From contig CAJNDS010002180.1 of assembly GCA_905221605.1 (NCBI GenBank), positions 323,501 to 387,500 on the forward strand: a DNA stretch of 64,000 bases, written 5' to 3'. Below, piece by piece: positions 10,451 through 20,646 of the stretch. The translations under genes and the position numbers were made by a program. Each line of letters begins with the position of its first letter. Position 1 is the first letter of the stretch. This DNA is from Symbiodinium natans. Taxonomy: Eukaryota; Sar; Dinophyceae; Suessiales; Symbiodiniaceae. A model generated the notes under the pieces. That model ran no database searches, was not told the origin of the DNA, and worked only from the letters and a program-made list of their open reading frames with translations.

Positions 10451-10574
10451 CTATTACCTTCCGCAGCCCAAAAACCTATTTGCTACTTGAAGGCTTCTGC
10501 GGCGACTGGAACAAGTTTCTCGCCCCTAAACCCAATAGACCGCAAACCCTGAACCGGACAGACACGTGCTGAAA

Positions 10575-10686
10575 CTAGGACCCAGAGTAGGCCCTTATTC
10601 CCCTTTTTTAGGGTTTAAGGTTCCCTAATAACCCCCTTTTAGGGGAAAAGTGCACCTTGTTTTTTCTAAGTTACTGCTAGGTCTAG
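10575..10686. mobile_element. MITE-like element, family C copy 1
   Basis: Begins CTAGGACCCAGAGTAGGCCC and ends CTAGGTCTAG. This family recurs at least nine times in the window with recognisable ends (CTAGGACCCAGAG ... TACTCCTGGGTCTAG). About 112 bp, no ORF, non-autonomous. Confidence 0.8.
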
Positions 10687-10971
10687 TTTTTTTTAAGCCT
10701 TATTATGTACTTTTTGCCTTATATATACCTTACAATAGTCCCTGCATACCGAAGAAGCCCCTAAATAACCCCCCAAATATCTCCTAAGGTCCCTTATAAG
10801 GGTCCCTCCTTTAGTCCCTAAACCCTAAACCCTAAACCCTAAACCCTAAACCCTAAACCCTAAACCCTAAACCCTAAACCCTAAACCCTAAACCCTAAAC
10901 CCTAAACTAGTAGGGTCCCTCCTTTGGTCCCTTGGGTCTAGTAAAGTTCTGCCCGGATCTTCCTCTTCCAG
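10687..10971. repeat. Palindromic spacer plus CCCTAAA array
   Basis: 10740-10815 carries CCCTTATAAGGG-type palindromic words of MITE character. 10815-10907 is a near-perfect CCCTAAA array of about 13 units. The flanks repeat GGTCCCT(C)CTTTxGTCCCT on both sides (10795-10820 and 10914-10932), which may be a target duplication. Confidence 0.75.
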
Positions 10972-11008
10972 GATGGGGAGGTCTACTGCTTGGGGCGAAA
11001 CTCCTGCG
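10972..11008 (+). CDS. RCC1-type repeat exon
   Basis: The acceptor TCTTCCAG and donor G|GTGAGT frame a 37-nt exon reading DGEVYCLGRNSCG. This matches the RCC1 repeat core (D-G-x-V-x-x-W/L-G-x-N-x-x-G), which forms a blade of a beta-propeller in RCC1/HERC-like proteins. The splice sites are the most canonical here. Other RCC1-type exons on the same strand lie at 26837, 27850, 29898 and 31044. Whether they belong to one gene cannot be decided from sequence. Confidence 0.75.
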
Positions 11009-11156
11009 GTGAGTGCCGCAGCTGCAGGTTCATGGACCCTCTTAGGGTCAAGTGTTTAGGGTTTAGGGTTTAGGGTTTGCGGAGCCCTAAGACCAACATC
11101 CCAACAACTTCGTCAGGGAAGAAGGATTTCAGCCGTTTTCAGGGTTTGGAGCACGC

Positions 11157-11515
11157 CCCTTCCCCCCCTTCTCCCCCTTCCCCCCCTTCCCCCCCTTCCC
11201 CCCTTCCCCCCCTTCCCCCCCTTCCCCCCCTTCCCCCCCCTTCCCCCCCTGCCCCCCCTTCCCCCTTCCCCCCTTCCCCCCCTTCCCCCCCCTTCCCCCC
11301 CTTCCCCCCTTCCCCCCCCTTCCCCCCCTTCCCCCCCTTCCCCCCCTTCCCCCCCTTCCCCCCCTTCCCCCCCTTCCCCCCTTCCCCCCCTTCCCCCTTC
11401 CCCCCCCTTCCCCCCCTTCCCCCCTTCCCCCCCTTACCCCCCCTTCCCCCCTTCCCCCCTTACCCCCCCTTCCCCCCCTCCCCCCTTCCCCCTTCCCCCC
11501 CTTCCCCCCCTCCCC
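11157..11515. repeat. Homopyrimidine (CCCCCCTT)n tract, about 360 bp
   Basis: Almost pure C/T on the + strand with period 7-8, interrupted only by a single G and two A bases. Such tracts can form triplex (H-DNA) structure. It generates spurious Pro-rich (plus) and Gly-rich (minus) ORFs, which I do not annotate as genes. Confidence 0.95.
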
Positions 11516-11998
11516 GCAGGTCCCAAAACCCAAAAACGCTAAAACCCTAAAACCCTAAAACGCGAAAACCCTAAAACCGGGGCAAGGGTTCAGGGCTTTT
11601 GTGGGTTCGGGGGTCTCGTTTAGCGGGTTTTGGGTTGCATAGAGGGTTTACGGGTTTTGGGGCTTCCAGGGTTTGGGAAACCACAAACAACAGCCCTATA
11701 TAAGACCGGTTAGGGATTAGGCCTTAGGGTTTAGGGTTTAGGGTTCAGGGTCTAGGGTCTAGGGTCTAATTGGGGTTCATGGGTGGTGGCAGGCAGGAGC
11801 CACCATGTGCTTTGCGGGTTTTGGGCGTCAGGGGGTGAGTTAGTTAGGCTTCTACCTTTGAAAGCAAGGTAGGGCATTATCTAGCCGAAGAAACATAAAA
11901 AGATTCGAACAATGATGATGCGGAGCTGTAGATGAAAGTTTTGTCGACTGGGTTTCAAGGTCGGGTTCATGGTGTTTGTCAATTTTGTGCCGCTGCAG

Positions 11999-12047
11999 GT
12001 GTGGTGTTGATCCGGCAGTGCGGAACGTGGCCACCACGTGCACGCGG
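11999..12047 (+). CDS. Exon candidate, possibly RCC1-like
   Basis: Follows GCCGCTGCAG and ends before GTGCGG. One frame reads VVLIRQCGTWPPRARGCG, resembling the VLIR-x-x-G stretch before an RCC1 core; another reads CGVDPAVRNVATTCTR. The choice of frame cannot be made without neighbouring exons. Confidence 0.35.
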
Positions 12048-12837
12048 GTGCGGCCCAAATGCTTGTGCGGTCGCGTTCAGATTTTGAGGGCGGCCTGTGT
12101 CTTGTTCCCAAAACTCAAACGAGCCCTAATGAAGGGATGTAAGGAGGGACCCATGGGACCCCTAGAAGGGACCCTGAATCTTATCACTACTTCCTGTACA
12201 TATTTCTATAGTCCCTATATACCAAAGTAGCCCCTACAGTACCCTTCTGGTCCCTAACAAGGGTCCCTTCTTGAATCCCTTAACCGAAGCCCTCTGACCC
12301 CAAACCCAAAACCCAAGAGCCCCTAAGCCATAGACTCCCAGCTTGACGTTCAACTTGGGAAAAAAGAGGAAAAGAAGGATCAGGGTTTAGGGTTTAGGGC
12401 TGACTGTTTTCGGTATCGGAACCCCCGCCACCCCTGCCGCTGCAGGGTTCAGGGTGTCATCCGTCTTTGCGGTTAAGGGAGCCGAAAGACCTGCAAACTT
12501 TAGGGTTTAGGGTTTAGGGTTTAGGGTCTAGGGTTTAGGGTTGAGGGTTTAGGGTGAAGACCGACCTCAGCTGTCTTAGCTCGAAAAGAGACTACCTTGC
12601 AGAAGCTCTGCAAGGCGGATGTCGCCCCAAAGCCTTTATCCCTTTGAAGCTCCGGGTTTAGGGTTTAGGTTTTAGGGTTTAGGGTTAGGGTTTAGGGTTT
12701 GGGGTTTAGGGTTCAGGGTTTTCAAGTTATCGGGTTCGAGGGACTGGGTAGGGCTGAAGACAACCTGTTCCTGAAGACCGCCTCTTGGGACACCTACCAT
12801 CGGCGGCCCTCTGTCCCACTGACATGGCTAGAATTGC
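12048..12837. repeat. Telomeric blocks and a palindromic MITE-like segment
   Basis: 12120-12270 contains GGGACCC/GGTCCC-type palindromic words shared with other elements. 12500-12560 and 12655-12720 are TTTAGGG blocks. No coding call. Confidence 0.65.
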
Positions 12838-12949
12838 CTAGGACCCAGAGTAGGCCCTTATTCCCTTTTTTTAGGGTTTAGGTTCTCTGATAACCCCGTT
12901 TAAAGCAAAAACGGGCACCCTTTTATTCCTAGGTTACTCCTGGGTCTAG
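12838..12949. mobile_element. MITE-like element, family C copy 2
   Basis: Complete copy with both ends: CTAGGACCCAGAGTAGGCCC at the left and TACTCCTGGGTCTAG at the right. It ends 11 bp before the exon candidate at 12960, one of several cases where such an element sits against an exon edge. Confidence 0.85.
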
Positions 12950-12959
12950 TTACCGAGCT

Positions 12960-13040
12960 ATGTCGGTGAAGCACACCGTCGCGGACCCGCGCCAACTGCA
13001 GCTTGCGAATGCGAGCAGTGAGGGCAGAGGCGAGGGCACG
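12960..13040 (+). CDS. Exon candidate, unknown
   Basis: A GC-rich open block reading MSVKHTVADPRQLQLANASS then EGRGEGT before a possible donor ACG|GTGCAT. An internal acceptor CTGCAG at about 13000 is an alternative start. No family recognised. Confidence 0.35.
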
Positions 13041-13360
13041 GTGCATGTCCCACTTGTGATGTCATCACCCTATAGCCCTAAACCCTATACCCGAAACCCT
13101 AAACCCTAAACCCTAAACTCCTAAACTTTTTTGTTTGCACCCTTGAAGGCCTTTTAAGTCCTTTCAGCCCTCCTAACCGAAATCCTATTTATCCTCTACC
13201 TCCCCTCCCGCAAAGCCGGGAAGCCTCAACTCCTGAACCCCTTCTTTTCTTTGAACCCCCTAAACCCCAAATCCTAAATCCCAAACCCCAAACCCCAAAC
13301 CCCAAACCCTAAACCCCAAACCCCAAACCCTAAACCATAAGCCCCAGACCCTCACCTCCT

Positions 13361-13361
<1 letters not shown>

Positions 13362-13416
<55 letters not shown>
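13362..13416. repeat. Poly(C) tract, about 55 nt
   Basis: A near-pure C run that ends 17 bp upstream of an exon candidate, so it may serve as an extreme polypyrimidine tract. A similar arrangement occurs at 32832-32872. Confidence 0.9.
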
Positions 13417-13433
13417 TTCCCCTTTTCCCGGAG

Positions 13434-13549
13434 TCCCTGCGAGGTTTCTTTGACTTCCCGGCCGAGACGCGCTCAGCGCCACCCTCGCGCTCGGGGCGTC
13501 CGCCCACCGCGCTGGTGGCCGGAGGTGGGGTTGAAGCAGAACTCCCAAG
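13434..13549 (+). CDS. Exon, unknown product (FFDFPAE region)
   Basis: After TTTTCCCGGAG, one frame is open to the donor CCAAG|GTTTAG: SLRGFFDFPAETRSAPPSRS then TALVAGGGVEAELP. The donor itself is made by the first telomeric heptamer of the next array. Good codon-like composition and a long C tract upstream support an exon. A minus frame also exists but starts inside repeat. Confidence 0.55.
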
Positions 13550-14083
13550 GTTTAGGGTTGAGGGTTTAGGGTTTAGGGTTTAGGGTTTAGGGCTAGGAAG
13601 TCTGAATTCCTGAAACCCTTTTTACCTCAGACCCCTAAACGCTAAATCCAAGTAGGGGCTAGAAGGTTTTTGGCGTCTAGGGCTTCGTTTCAGTTCTGGC
13701 ACCCAAGACGCTCAGGCGGAGGTCTCAAAAAGCTGAACACTTAATTCTTTCAAAGCGCTCATGAACTTTGAGTTGGGGTTTAGGGCTTAGGTCTAGGGTT
13801 TAGGGTTTAGGGATAGTTGTACCTCCAAGGGTGACTGCGTACCCACCGGGCCCGGGAACCTTTAAAGTCGACCCCCGAACCTGAATGGCTTCCAGGCAGG
13901 GATCACCTTCATGCCTCTTCGGGCTTCGGGTTTAGGATCCCGATGGTTTATTTGTAACGCCCAGGGTCCCGATTCTAATTTCAAGGTAGGTTCCTTAGTG
14001 GGGTCTTGGGACTGATTGTGTGCAGTCTTCATAAGCCTTTGATTTCAAGTTCAAGGCTTACGCTACTGCTCATGGGTACTTAG

Positions 14084-14267
14084 ACTTGGACCCAGAGTAC
14101 GCCCTTGTTCCCTTTTTTAGGGTCGGTTTGGGTTCTCCTACAACCCTAAACCCTAAACCCTAAATCCTAAACCCTAAACCCTAAACCCTAAACCCTAAAC
14201 CCTAAACCCTAACCCCCGTTAGACCAAGAAGGGCACCCTTTTATTCCTAGGTTACTCCTGGGTCTAG
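14084..14267. mobile_element. Family C element split by a CCCTAAA insert
   Basis: The left half (CTTGGACCCAGAGTACGCCC) and right half (TACTCCTGGGTCTAG) are separated by about 70 bp of CCCTAAA units at 14143-14214, absent from the other copies. The telomeric block is therefore a secondary insertion into the element, at a CAACCC microhomology. Confidence 0.85.
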
Positions 14268-14521
14268 GCAACTGCATATGTAGGGCAACCAAGGCTGTGG
14301 CTTTCATCGCCTCATGGGGTTTCAACCAGGAGCCTTCGAGTAGACCCCAAATCCTGCACCCCAACAGATCAGCCATCATGGTAGGGTAGGGAGGGTCTAG
14401 GGTTTGGGGTTTGGGGTTTAGGGTTTAGGGTTCAGGGTTTGGGGTTTAGGGTTTAGGGTTCAGGGCTTAGGGTTTAAGATCACGCGGCTGCAACTTCTGG
14501 GACGGGGAAGAGCTTTGCAAA

Positions 14522-14633
14522 GCTAGGGCCCAGACTTGGCCCTTATTATACTTTTTCGACCTTGGGATAGGTTCCCCTAGACACTCCATCAAAGTAAAGC
14601 ACCCTCTTTAATCCTTAAGGATACTCTGGAACC
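14522..14633. mobile_element. Diverged family C copy
   Basis: CTAGGGCCCAGACTTGGCCC at the left and a degraded right end (AAGGATACTCTGG). Same order of internal words as other copies, with more substitutions. Confidence 0.55.
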
Positions 14634-14799
14634 ACCCCGAGCGTTTCGAGCCTAGGTTCAGATGTTGACGTGCGCACCCCCCCCCCCCCCCCCGGCCAAC
14701 TAATCCATCCTAAGCCATCCAGGCCATGATGGGTTTAGGGTTTAGGGTTTAGGGTTTAGGGCTATTAGGGTTTAGGGTTTAGGGTTTAGGGCTACTAGG

Positions 14800-14904
14800 A
14801 TGGATGATGATTTCGAGTTGTTCATTCGCAAAGGGCTTGGAGCCGAAGACCCGTGCAAGGTGCCAGCTCCCTGCGACCCATTCCGGACGCCCTCAGGGCG
14901 CTGA
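14800..14904 (+). CDS. Short ORF or exon: MDDDFELFIRKGLG
   Basis: ATG to TGA, 34 codons: MDDDFELFIRKGLGAEDPCK then VPAPCDPFRTPSGR. It follows a TTTAGGGCTACTAG block. Either a first exon ending at the donor CAAG|GTGCCA (about 14856) or a segment read to the stop. Acidic N-terminus, Pro/Cys-rich end; strongly protein-like. Family unknown. Confidence 0.5.
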   Translation: MDDDFELFIRKGLGAEDPCKVPAPCDPFRTPSGR

Positions 14905-15842
14905 GGTTTTTTTTAGGATTGAGGGTTAGGGTTTTGGGTTTAGGGCGTGGGGGATTTAGGGCACTGTGTAGGGATTTAGGATTGAGGGATGTAGGGATTT
15001 ATGGATTTAGGGTTTAGGATTAGGGGTTTAGGGCTTAGGGCTTAGGGTTTGTTTAGGGGGGCTGGTCTTGGTTTTGAGAGTGCTGGGTTTAGGCGGCAAC
15101 TTTCGAAGCAGACAGACACATCATGGAAGCAGTAGGCATTGGGGGCACGAGCTCATGTGGCGGCCCCTTCTTGGGCACCGTTTCTAAGTTCCCTTAAAAA
15201 GCCCCCTAAATGGGTTTACGAGAATAAGGACCCCTAATACAGACCCCCAAATAGTAGGATCCCCCAATAAGGTAACAAGGTACCCCTAATATCGTCAACC
15301 TGCAAATGAGAACGACTGAACATCTCTTGTATGCACGGTGAGGCCCTGGGGGTGGGGAGGCACGCCAGGGTTCAGGGCTTGCGGGGTTTAGGGTTTAGGG
15401 TTTAGGGTTTGGGGTACAGCGTTCCGAGTTGAAGGGTTTAGGGATTAGGTGTTTTGTGGGGGGGCTTGGGGTCTGCCGATGGGTTGCCGGTGGCCCTAAG
15501 TCGGCCGGCGGTTCTAGCTCAAGCCGACTGCTTTTGGCTTACTGTACGTCGACCACCCTGAAGTTCCCTCGGTTTAGGGTTTAGGGTTTCGGGTTTAGGG
15601 TTTAGGGTTTAGGGTTTTCATTCGAACCCCAACCGCCCCAAACCAACCTTACACCGCTAACCCTAAAGGCAAAGGACTTGGGAATGCCCCTAAAGGAAAT
15701 GCAGCAAGGAAGCTGCCCCCTAAACCCTAAAACCCTTAAACCCCTAAACCCCTAAACCCCAAACTCCCGTTAACCCTAAACCCTAAAACCCAAAAACCTT
15801 AAGCCCCTAAACCCTCAAAAAACCCGCGAGATCCCACACAAG
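14905..15842. repeat. Telomeric blocks with a family N element
   Basis: TTTAGGG variants at 14910-15060, 15385-15410 and 15570-15620, CCCTAAA variants at 15715-15820. A MITE-like element lies at 15208-15302. A GC-rich piece at 15520-15570 ends at a GTTTAGGG donor-like site and might be an exon (frame RLLLAY), too weak to call. Confidence 0.65.
15208..15302. mobile_element. MITE-like element, family N copy 1
   Basis: Shares TACGA.AA.AAGG.ACCCCTA and CCCCCAAATAG.AGGA with 48545-48646, and has weak inverted ends (TTACGA ... TCGTCAA). Two independent copies make this a dispersed repeat. Confidence 0.6.
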
Positions 15843-15908
15843 GAGACCGTTTCGCTGTGCAACGAGCCGACAAGCGCCTCCGGGCCGGTCGCCACGCGGA
15901 GCGGCAAG
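15843..15908 (+). CDS. Exon with probable GC donor
   Basis: ACACAAG|G acceptor and AAG|GCGTCA donor bound exactly 22 codons: ETVSLCNEPTSASGPVATRS then GK. The AAG|GC donor matches the GC donors demonstrated in the FKBP gene of this window. A stop follows 2 codons into the intron in this frame. Product unknown. Confidence 0.5.
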
Positions 15909-16328
15909 GCGTCATAACATTCCACGTTTCAGGGGGATGGGTGTTTGGTGTAGGTGGAGGCTTAGGGTTGATAGGGTTTAGGGTTTAGGGTTTAGGGTTT
16001 AGGGTTTAGGGTTTTAGGGTTTATAGGGTTTAGGGTTTAGGCTTTAGGGTTTAGGTTTTAGGGTCAGGGCTTCGTATTCAGCATACCATGGCAAGTAGGA
16101 TTCATTTCTTGAAGGCTTATTGGTAGTTATAGAATGAGGTGCTGAAACCAGTCATAGCTGTAGCTGCCTTACTTGCAACCCTATTAGTGAGGTGCTTCTC
16201 CCTACCTTATTGGGAAGGCTAGGCTGGGGGGGGAGGTGTAGAGTTGTGAACCTTACGACCCCACTGTTGAAACCCTGCACCCTAAGCCCTAAACCCTGAA
16301 CCGAAGGAGCCATGGCGCTCCCCTGCAG

Positions 16329-16383
16329 TGACGGAGTTCGCTCGTGGTCTTGAGACAGGCAAAGTCGAGGCCGCGGTGCGGGG
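16329..16383 (+). CDS. Exon candidate (TEFARGLETGKVEAA)
   Basis: After CCCTGCAG, one frame reads VTEFARGLETGKVEAAVR. A donor could be GCG|GTGCGG at 16375 or GGG|GTTCGG at 16383. Helical, charged; family unknown. Confidence 0.45.
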
Positions 16384-17440
16384 GTTCGGGGGTTTGGGGT
16401 TTAGGGTTTAGGGTTGGGGTTTAGGGTTAGGGTTAGGGTTTGGGGTTTAGGGACAGGCGACTTCGCTGGTTTGCGTTTGTGCAGAAAGGCCAGTACTTGG
16501 AAGCCCGTTTGCCTTAGTAAGTCTACTTAGTATCCTCTAGAAACCCCTTTCGAATCACGATAAGCCAAGCCCTCCCCTTAAACCCGAAGCCCCCAAGCCC
16601 TCAACACCCTAAACTCTAAACTCCAATAAACCCTAAGCCCTCAACACCCTGGACTCCCTCCCTAAAGCCCCAAAGGCCCCCCCCGTTTTATTGCGAGCGA
16701 TTGAAGCAGTTGGGGGGGCTATAGAAGTGGTACCACGTTGTACCTTTGTTTTAGGAAATTGCCCATGTAGGGGGCTTCTCATGAATATTACACATCTTTC
16801 GGGGTTGCGTGTAGTCAACGCGCCTACTTCAAACAGTTGATGGTCATTTCCCCAAGAGGGGTACCCTTAGCTAGAGCTGAACCACCTAGAACGCCTCTGT
16901 CGCAGGCCATGGTGCTACATGGGCCGCGAGGCTCCTTCTAAACCCTAAACCCTAAACCCTAAACCCCAAACCCTAAACCCTAAACCCTAAACCCTAAACC
17001 CCAGACCCCTGAATCCCAAACCCTAAACAGCTGCAGGTGTTGGAGAGCTTGAGGGAGCCCTGATCCCAAACAACCCCGAAACCCTAAACCTTACGCCCTA
17101 TAGACCCTAGCCCTAAACCCTAAATCCTTCAAATTCGAGACCTATATGGCCTTGAAGTGACCGTATGGCGGTTTCCGAATAAGGGAATCCTACTATTTGG
17201 GGTCTATTTTAGGGTGTTCGTAAACCCCCGTAAAGGGACCTTCCCCGCAAACGGGGCCTTCCCCGTAAAGGGACCTTCCCCGCAAAAGGGGCCTTCCGCG
17301 TAAGGGGGCCTTCCCTGTAAAGGGGCCTTCCCAGCAAAGGGGCCTTCCGTGGGGGGGGGGGGGGGGTGGTTGCAAAACCCTAAGCCCTAAACCCTAAACC
17401 CTAAACCCTAAACCCTACACCCCGAACCCAGGGTTGCAAG
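16384..17440. repeat. Telomeric blocks and an internal AAGGGGCCTTCCC repeat
   Basis: TTTAGGG at 16390-16450, CCCTAAA at 16935-17000 and 17370-17410. At 17225-17350 a 17-bp unit (AAAGGGACCTTCCCCG and variants) repeats about seven times, ending in a G run. No coding call. Confidence 0.75.
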
Positions 17441-17543
17441 GGTCAGGGCTCGGAGCTCCGCCCGCGCTGGTGGAGGCCTGGCACTGCGGGCAGCAGGCGA
17501 GGTGAAGGATCACCAAGTCGCCACCAAGGCCGGATCGTGGCCG
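17441..17543 (+). CDS. Exon, 34 codons, GTTTAG donor
   Basis: TTGCAAG|G acceptor; open frame VRARSSARAGGGLALRAAGE then VKDHQVATKAGSWP, ending CCG|GTTTAG, where the first telomeric heptamer supplies the GT. Ala/Arg-rich first half, as in a linker or transit-peptide-like region. Family unknown. Confidence 0.55.
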
Positions 17544-18093
17544 GTTTAGGGTTTAGGGTTTAGGGCTTGGGGTTTAGGGTTTAGGGTTTTCCCCTTTCCC
17601 TCCTGCTTTGAGGCTACAAGGGAGGCAATGTCAAAGAATCCAAGTCCTGAACTTAGGGAATAGACCCAAACCCTAGACCCTGTAAACCCTATATGGGCTC
17701 AAGCTCTCAACCCTGTAAAGCCGAGCTTCTTGAAGCATGGAAACCCCTTTAGCCCCAAAGCCTACTTGAAGCGCTTGGGGTTTCGGGTTCAGGGTTTAGG
17801 GTTTAGGGTTTAGGGGTTTAGTGACATAAACCCAAGGCCCGCAAATCCCAAAAGCCCTAAACCTTGTGAAGGTTGTCAGGCTCTTTATTTGTTTCCTGTT
17901 TTCCTTAGTATAGTCCCTATATACCCCAGTAAGAACCCCACCATGTCCCCTACAACACAGAAACCCCCAATTAAAGAGACCAACAACCTACATAACCTAA
18001 ACCCCAAACCCTAAATTCCCGAAACCCTAAACCCTAAACCCTAGCCCTAAACCGTAAACCCTAAACCCTAAACCCAAAAAATTCCCCAAACCG
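17544..18093. repeat. Telomeric blocks and spacer
   Basis: TTTAGGG at 17544-17590 and 17785-17820; degenerate CCCTAAA at 18000-18075. The spacer at 17880-17980 contains a TAGTCCCTATATACC word shared with 12210 and other elements. Confidence 0.65.
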
Positions 18094-18183
18094 GAGGTTG
18101 TGGCCGAGATCGAGGCAAAGAAGCAGGAGCAGAAGGCGATCGAGCAGGCGCCTCATGCTTCTTTCGGGGCCTTCCATGGTTGA
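18094..18183 (+). CDS. Exon with charged helix, possible terminal exon
   Basis: Frame EVVAEIEAKKQEQKAIEQ then APHASFGAFHG to a TGA at 18181. The Glu/Lys/Gln pattern predicts a helix or coiled coil. Two readings are possible: last exon to the stop, or an exon ending at GAGCAG|GCGCCT (GC donor, 18147). The acceptor is CCGGAG. Strongly protein-like; family unknown. Confidence 0.55.
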   Translation, partial: EVVAEIEAKKQEQKAIEQAPHASFGAFHG

Positions 18184-18661
18184 GGCCTCCCTCTCGTAGG
18201 GTGTGCAAATTTAGCTTATAGGGTTTAGGGTTTAGGGTTTAGGGTTTAGGGCCTAGGGTTTAGGGTTTAGGGTTTAGGGTTTAGGAGTAGGGGTTTAAGG
18301 GGTTAGGGCTTCAGGGGTTATACGGGTTTAAGAGTTTACTTTAAGGGGCTTGCTGGTTTAGGCTTGGGGTCTGGAGCAGTTGTTGATTGCTCGGGTTCCT
18401 TGCGCCGTACGCTTCTTCTTGCTTGACGAGCTCGTTCCACTTTGACCCCAAACCGGACTTCCCAAACCATCTCAAGCCAAATGGTCCAGGGCCCGTCCAT
18501 TGACCTGGCAGAGCACAGCACGCGACTGGTCTGATCTGTTTTGGTTTTGGCCTGACTGGATAACTCTTCTGGGTGTTGCAACCCCAGCCGTGAAAGAAGC
18601 ACCCTAAACCCCACACCCTAAAACCAAAACTAAGGCCTGAACCCCTGGAGGGTTACGGGAG

Positions 18662-18717
18662 GCTTTGGGGAACACGGGGCTCCTCCACACCCTGACGCGC
18701 CCCTGGTTCCTCATCAA
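18662..18717 (+). CDS. Exon candidate (ALGNTGLLHTLTRPWFLIK)
   Basis: TTACGGGAG|G acceptor and open frame ALGNTGLLHTLTRPWFLI. The best donor is ATCAA|GCATAA, a GC type. Family not recognised. Confidence 0.45.
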
Positions 18718-19411
18718 GCATAACCTATATGGGTTGGTGGTCTCTTTAAGTAGGGTTTCTGTTTTATAGGGGCATATAATGCGGTTCGGGTAGTTAGGGG
18801 CTACATTAAGGTAGAAGGGTAACAGATAAAGATGTCACCGGCCATTATAATGAATAACAAAGTTTTCAGGTTGTAGTGTGTCTGGCTGGTAGTAGGGTTA
18901 CTCAGTAGCTGAGTAGGTAACCTTTTGCCTTTTGTTGGTCATATATAACCCTACCATAATTGAAAGGTTAACCTTTGTTGGCCCAGGTGCTCAGCAACTA
19001 GGGTTCAGGCGTGTAGGGTTTTTAGGGTTACTTGGTGTAGGTAAGACTGCATACAAACCTCGAAGACAAAGAACTTTTTCCTTTGGGCAAGAATAGCCCA
19101 TCCCTGAAAGCCTTAAACAACCTTAAACCCTAAAGCTTGAGCCCCTAACCCGAAGCCCCAACCGCTAACCCTAACTAAATCCTAAAAACTCTTTAAGACT
19201 CTAGCCTAAAGCAGAACGAAGCCTTTGCGAGGGGCGGTTCCTTGCAGGAGGCTGGGGCTTGGCAATATGTGAGTTCATTTTGGTTGGTAAGTCCAAGGGT
19301 TTAGGGTTTAGGGTTTAGGGTTTAGGGTTTAGGGTTTAGGGTTTAGCCAACAACGAACAGAAACCTAGGCCCGAAAGCCCTACAGCTTGCACCCCCAAAC
19401 CAAGTGCCCAG
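18718..19411. other. AT-rich intron-like spacer with degraded inverted repeat
   Basis: 18720-19030 is AT-rich unique sequence with facing words GTTACTCAGTAGCTGAG and CAGGTGCTCAGCAACTA, possibly an old MITE. Telomeric block at 19297-19347. Confidence 0.55.
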
Positions 19412-19507
19412 GTATCGCTACAACAAATCCCGTCGCAACGCGGTGCCCCGGGCAGAAGACCTGGTTCTCGCCGTGCCCTCGGCGCCGCTGCGCCACCCGA
19501 TGTCTCA
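19412..19507 (+). CDS. Exon (RYRYNKSRRNAVPRAEDLVL)
   Basis: GTGCCCAG|G acceptor, open frame YRYNKSRRNAVPRAEDLVL then AVPSAPLRHPMS, donor-like CTCA|GTTTTC at 19508. Very basic first half, then a hydrophobic stretch. Clean island with coding-like composition; family unknown. Confidence 0.55.
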
Positions 19508-19739
19508 GTTTTCGGTTGAGGGTTGCCCAACCCCCAAAATTCACAAAACAATGGTCCTTTTATGGGTTTGGGCTGTTTTTTTGTTTTTTGTTTTACTTTG
19601 GGGTCCAGGTAAGGGGTTAGGGTTAAAACTTTAGGGCCTTGAAGGCTCAAGCTTTCCGGGTTTCAGGGCTCAAGAGACTTGAGCGTTGGGGTTGCAGTGT
19701 CTTGGGATTTCCGGTATTGGTTTAAGGCCCCTCAACCCT

Positions 19740-20250
19740 AGACCCTGAACCCTAAACCTTAAACCTCGGGCTTGGCGGTGTACAGTTTTTTGGCCCTTGC
19801 CTGCCTCAGAGTAGACGAGCCACTTGCTGTAGCAATCTCTTGGCAAGCTACTGGTGTTGAGCTTGAACGAAGCATATGTAGCCGCGGTTTTGTAGAATGA
19901 GATGAGAAGAGATATCAGAGCACAGAAGAGAGATACCACTGAAGGTCTAGCACATCGGGGCCGATCTCAAATAATTGTGGACCAGGGGGTTCTCCATTAC
20001 ACTGCACATTCTGTTTTGGCTACGTACCAAATCGGGCCAATATGTAGACTAATCCTCTTGTGCCAAAAACCCTTATCCCTCAGCAATGCAACATACCGAA
20101 CAGGATTTTGCTAGAGAAGCTTTGTGCCGAAGAAGAGCAGGCACCGGAGAAGCTATGACGTTGTATTCATTGCCCGAGGTATGAGTTCACAGTTGCGAGA
20201 CAACATGGGGTGCCAAAGAGGAGATTCAAAACCGACAACGCAAGAGAGGC
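19740..20250. other. Unique 500-bp stretch of unclear nature
   Basis: One of the longest stretches free of telomeric repeats in the first third of the window. Both strands carry 70-90-codon frames but none has clear splice context. A frame at 20178-20265 (RGMSSQLRDNMGCQRGD) is protein-like. It may be a degraded exon, UTR or old insertion. Confidence 0.4.
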
Positions 20251-20348
20251 ACAGACCCTAAACCCTAAACCCTCAACCCTAAACCCTCAACCCTAAACCC
20301 TAAACCCTAAACCCTAAACCCTAAACCCTAAACCCTAACAAAGACAAG

Positions 20349-20433
20349 CTGCCAGATCCGGCGTCACTGACTCCCTCTGGTTTAGGAAGTTGCCGGCAAC
20401 TGGGCGCCCTTCATTTCTTCCTCTGAGGGAGCC
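20349..20433 (+). CDS. Exon candidate, frame uncertain
   Basis: AGACAAG precedes a GC-balanced block. One frame reads SGVTDSLWFRKLPATGRPSF, another DKLPDPASLTPSGLGSCRQL. Either could be real; no donor is convincing. Confidence 0.3.
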
Positions 20434-20646
20434 CTAGGTACCTGATTCCCTAAACCTTACTAAACCCTAAACCCGAAACCCTAAACCCTAAACCCAAAAC
20501 CCAAAAACAAAAAGAAAAGCTAAGCTCTAAGCCCTAAAGCCTGAACCCGAACTAAACCCTAAACCCTAAACCCTGACTGAAGCTGACCAAGCAAAGGCGA
20601 GGCGCCGGCGTTTGGCGCCGTCTACGAGCCCCACGGCCCAGCAAGA

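Noticed and set aside
11077-11550. 157-codon Pro-rich plus ORF and 134-codon Gly-rich minus ORF
   Set aside because: Both are translations of the homopyrimidine tract and cannot contain stops by composition.
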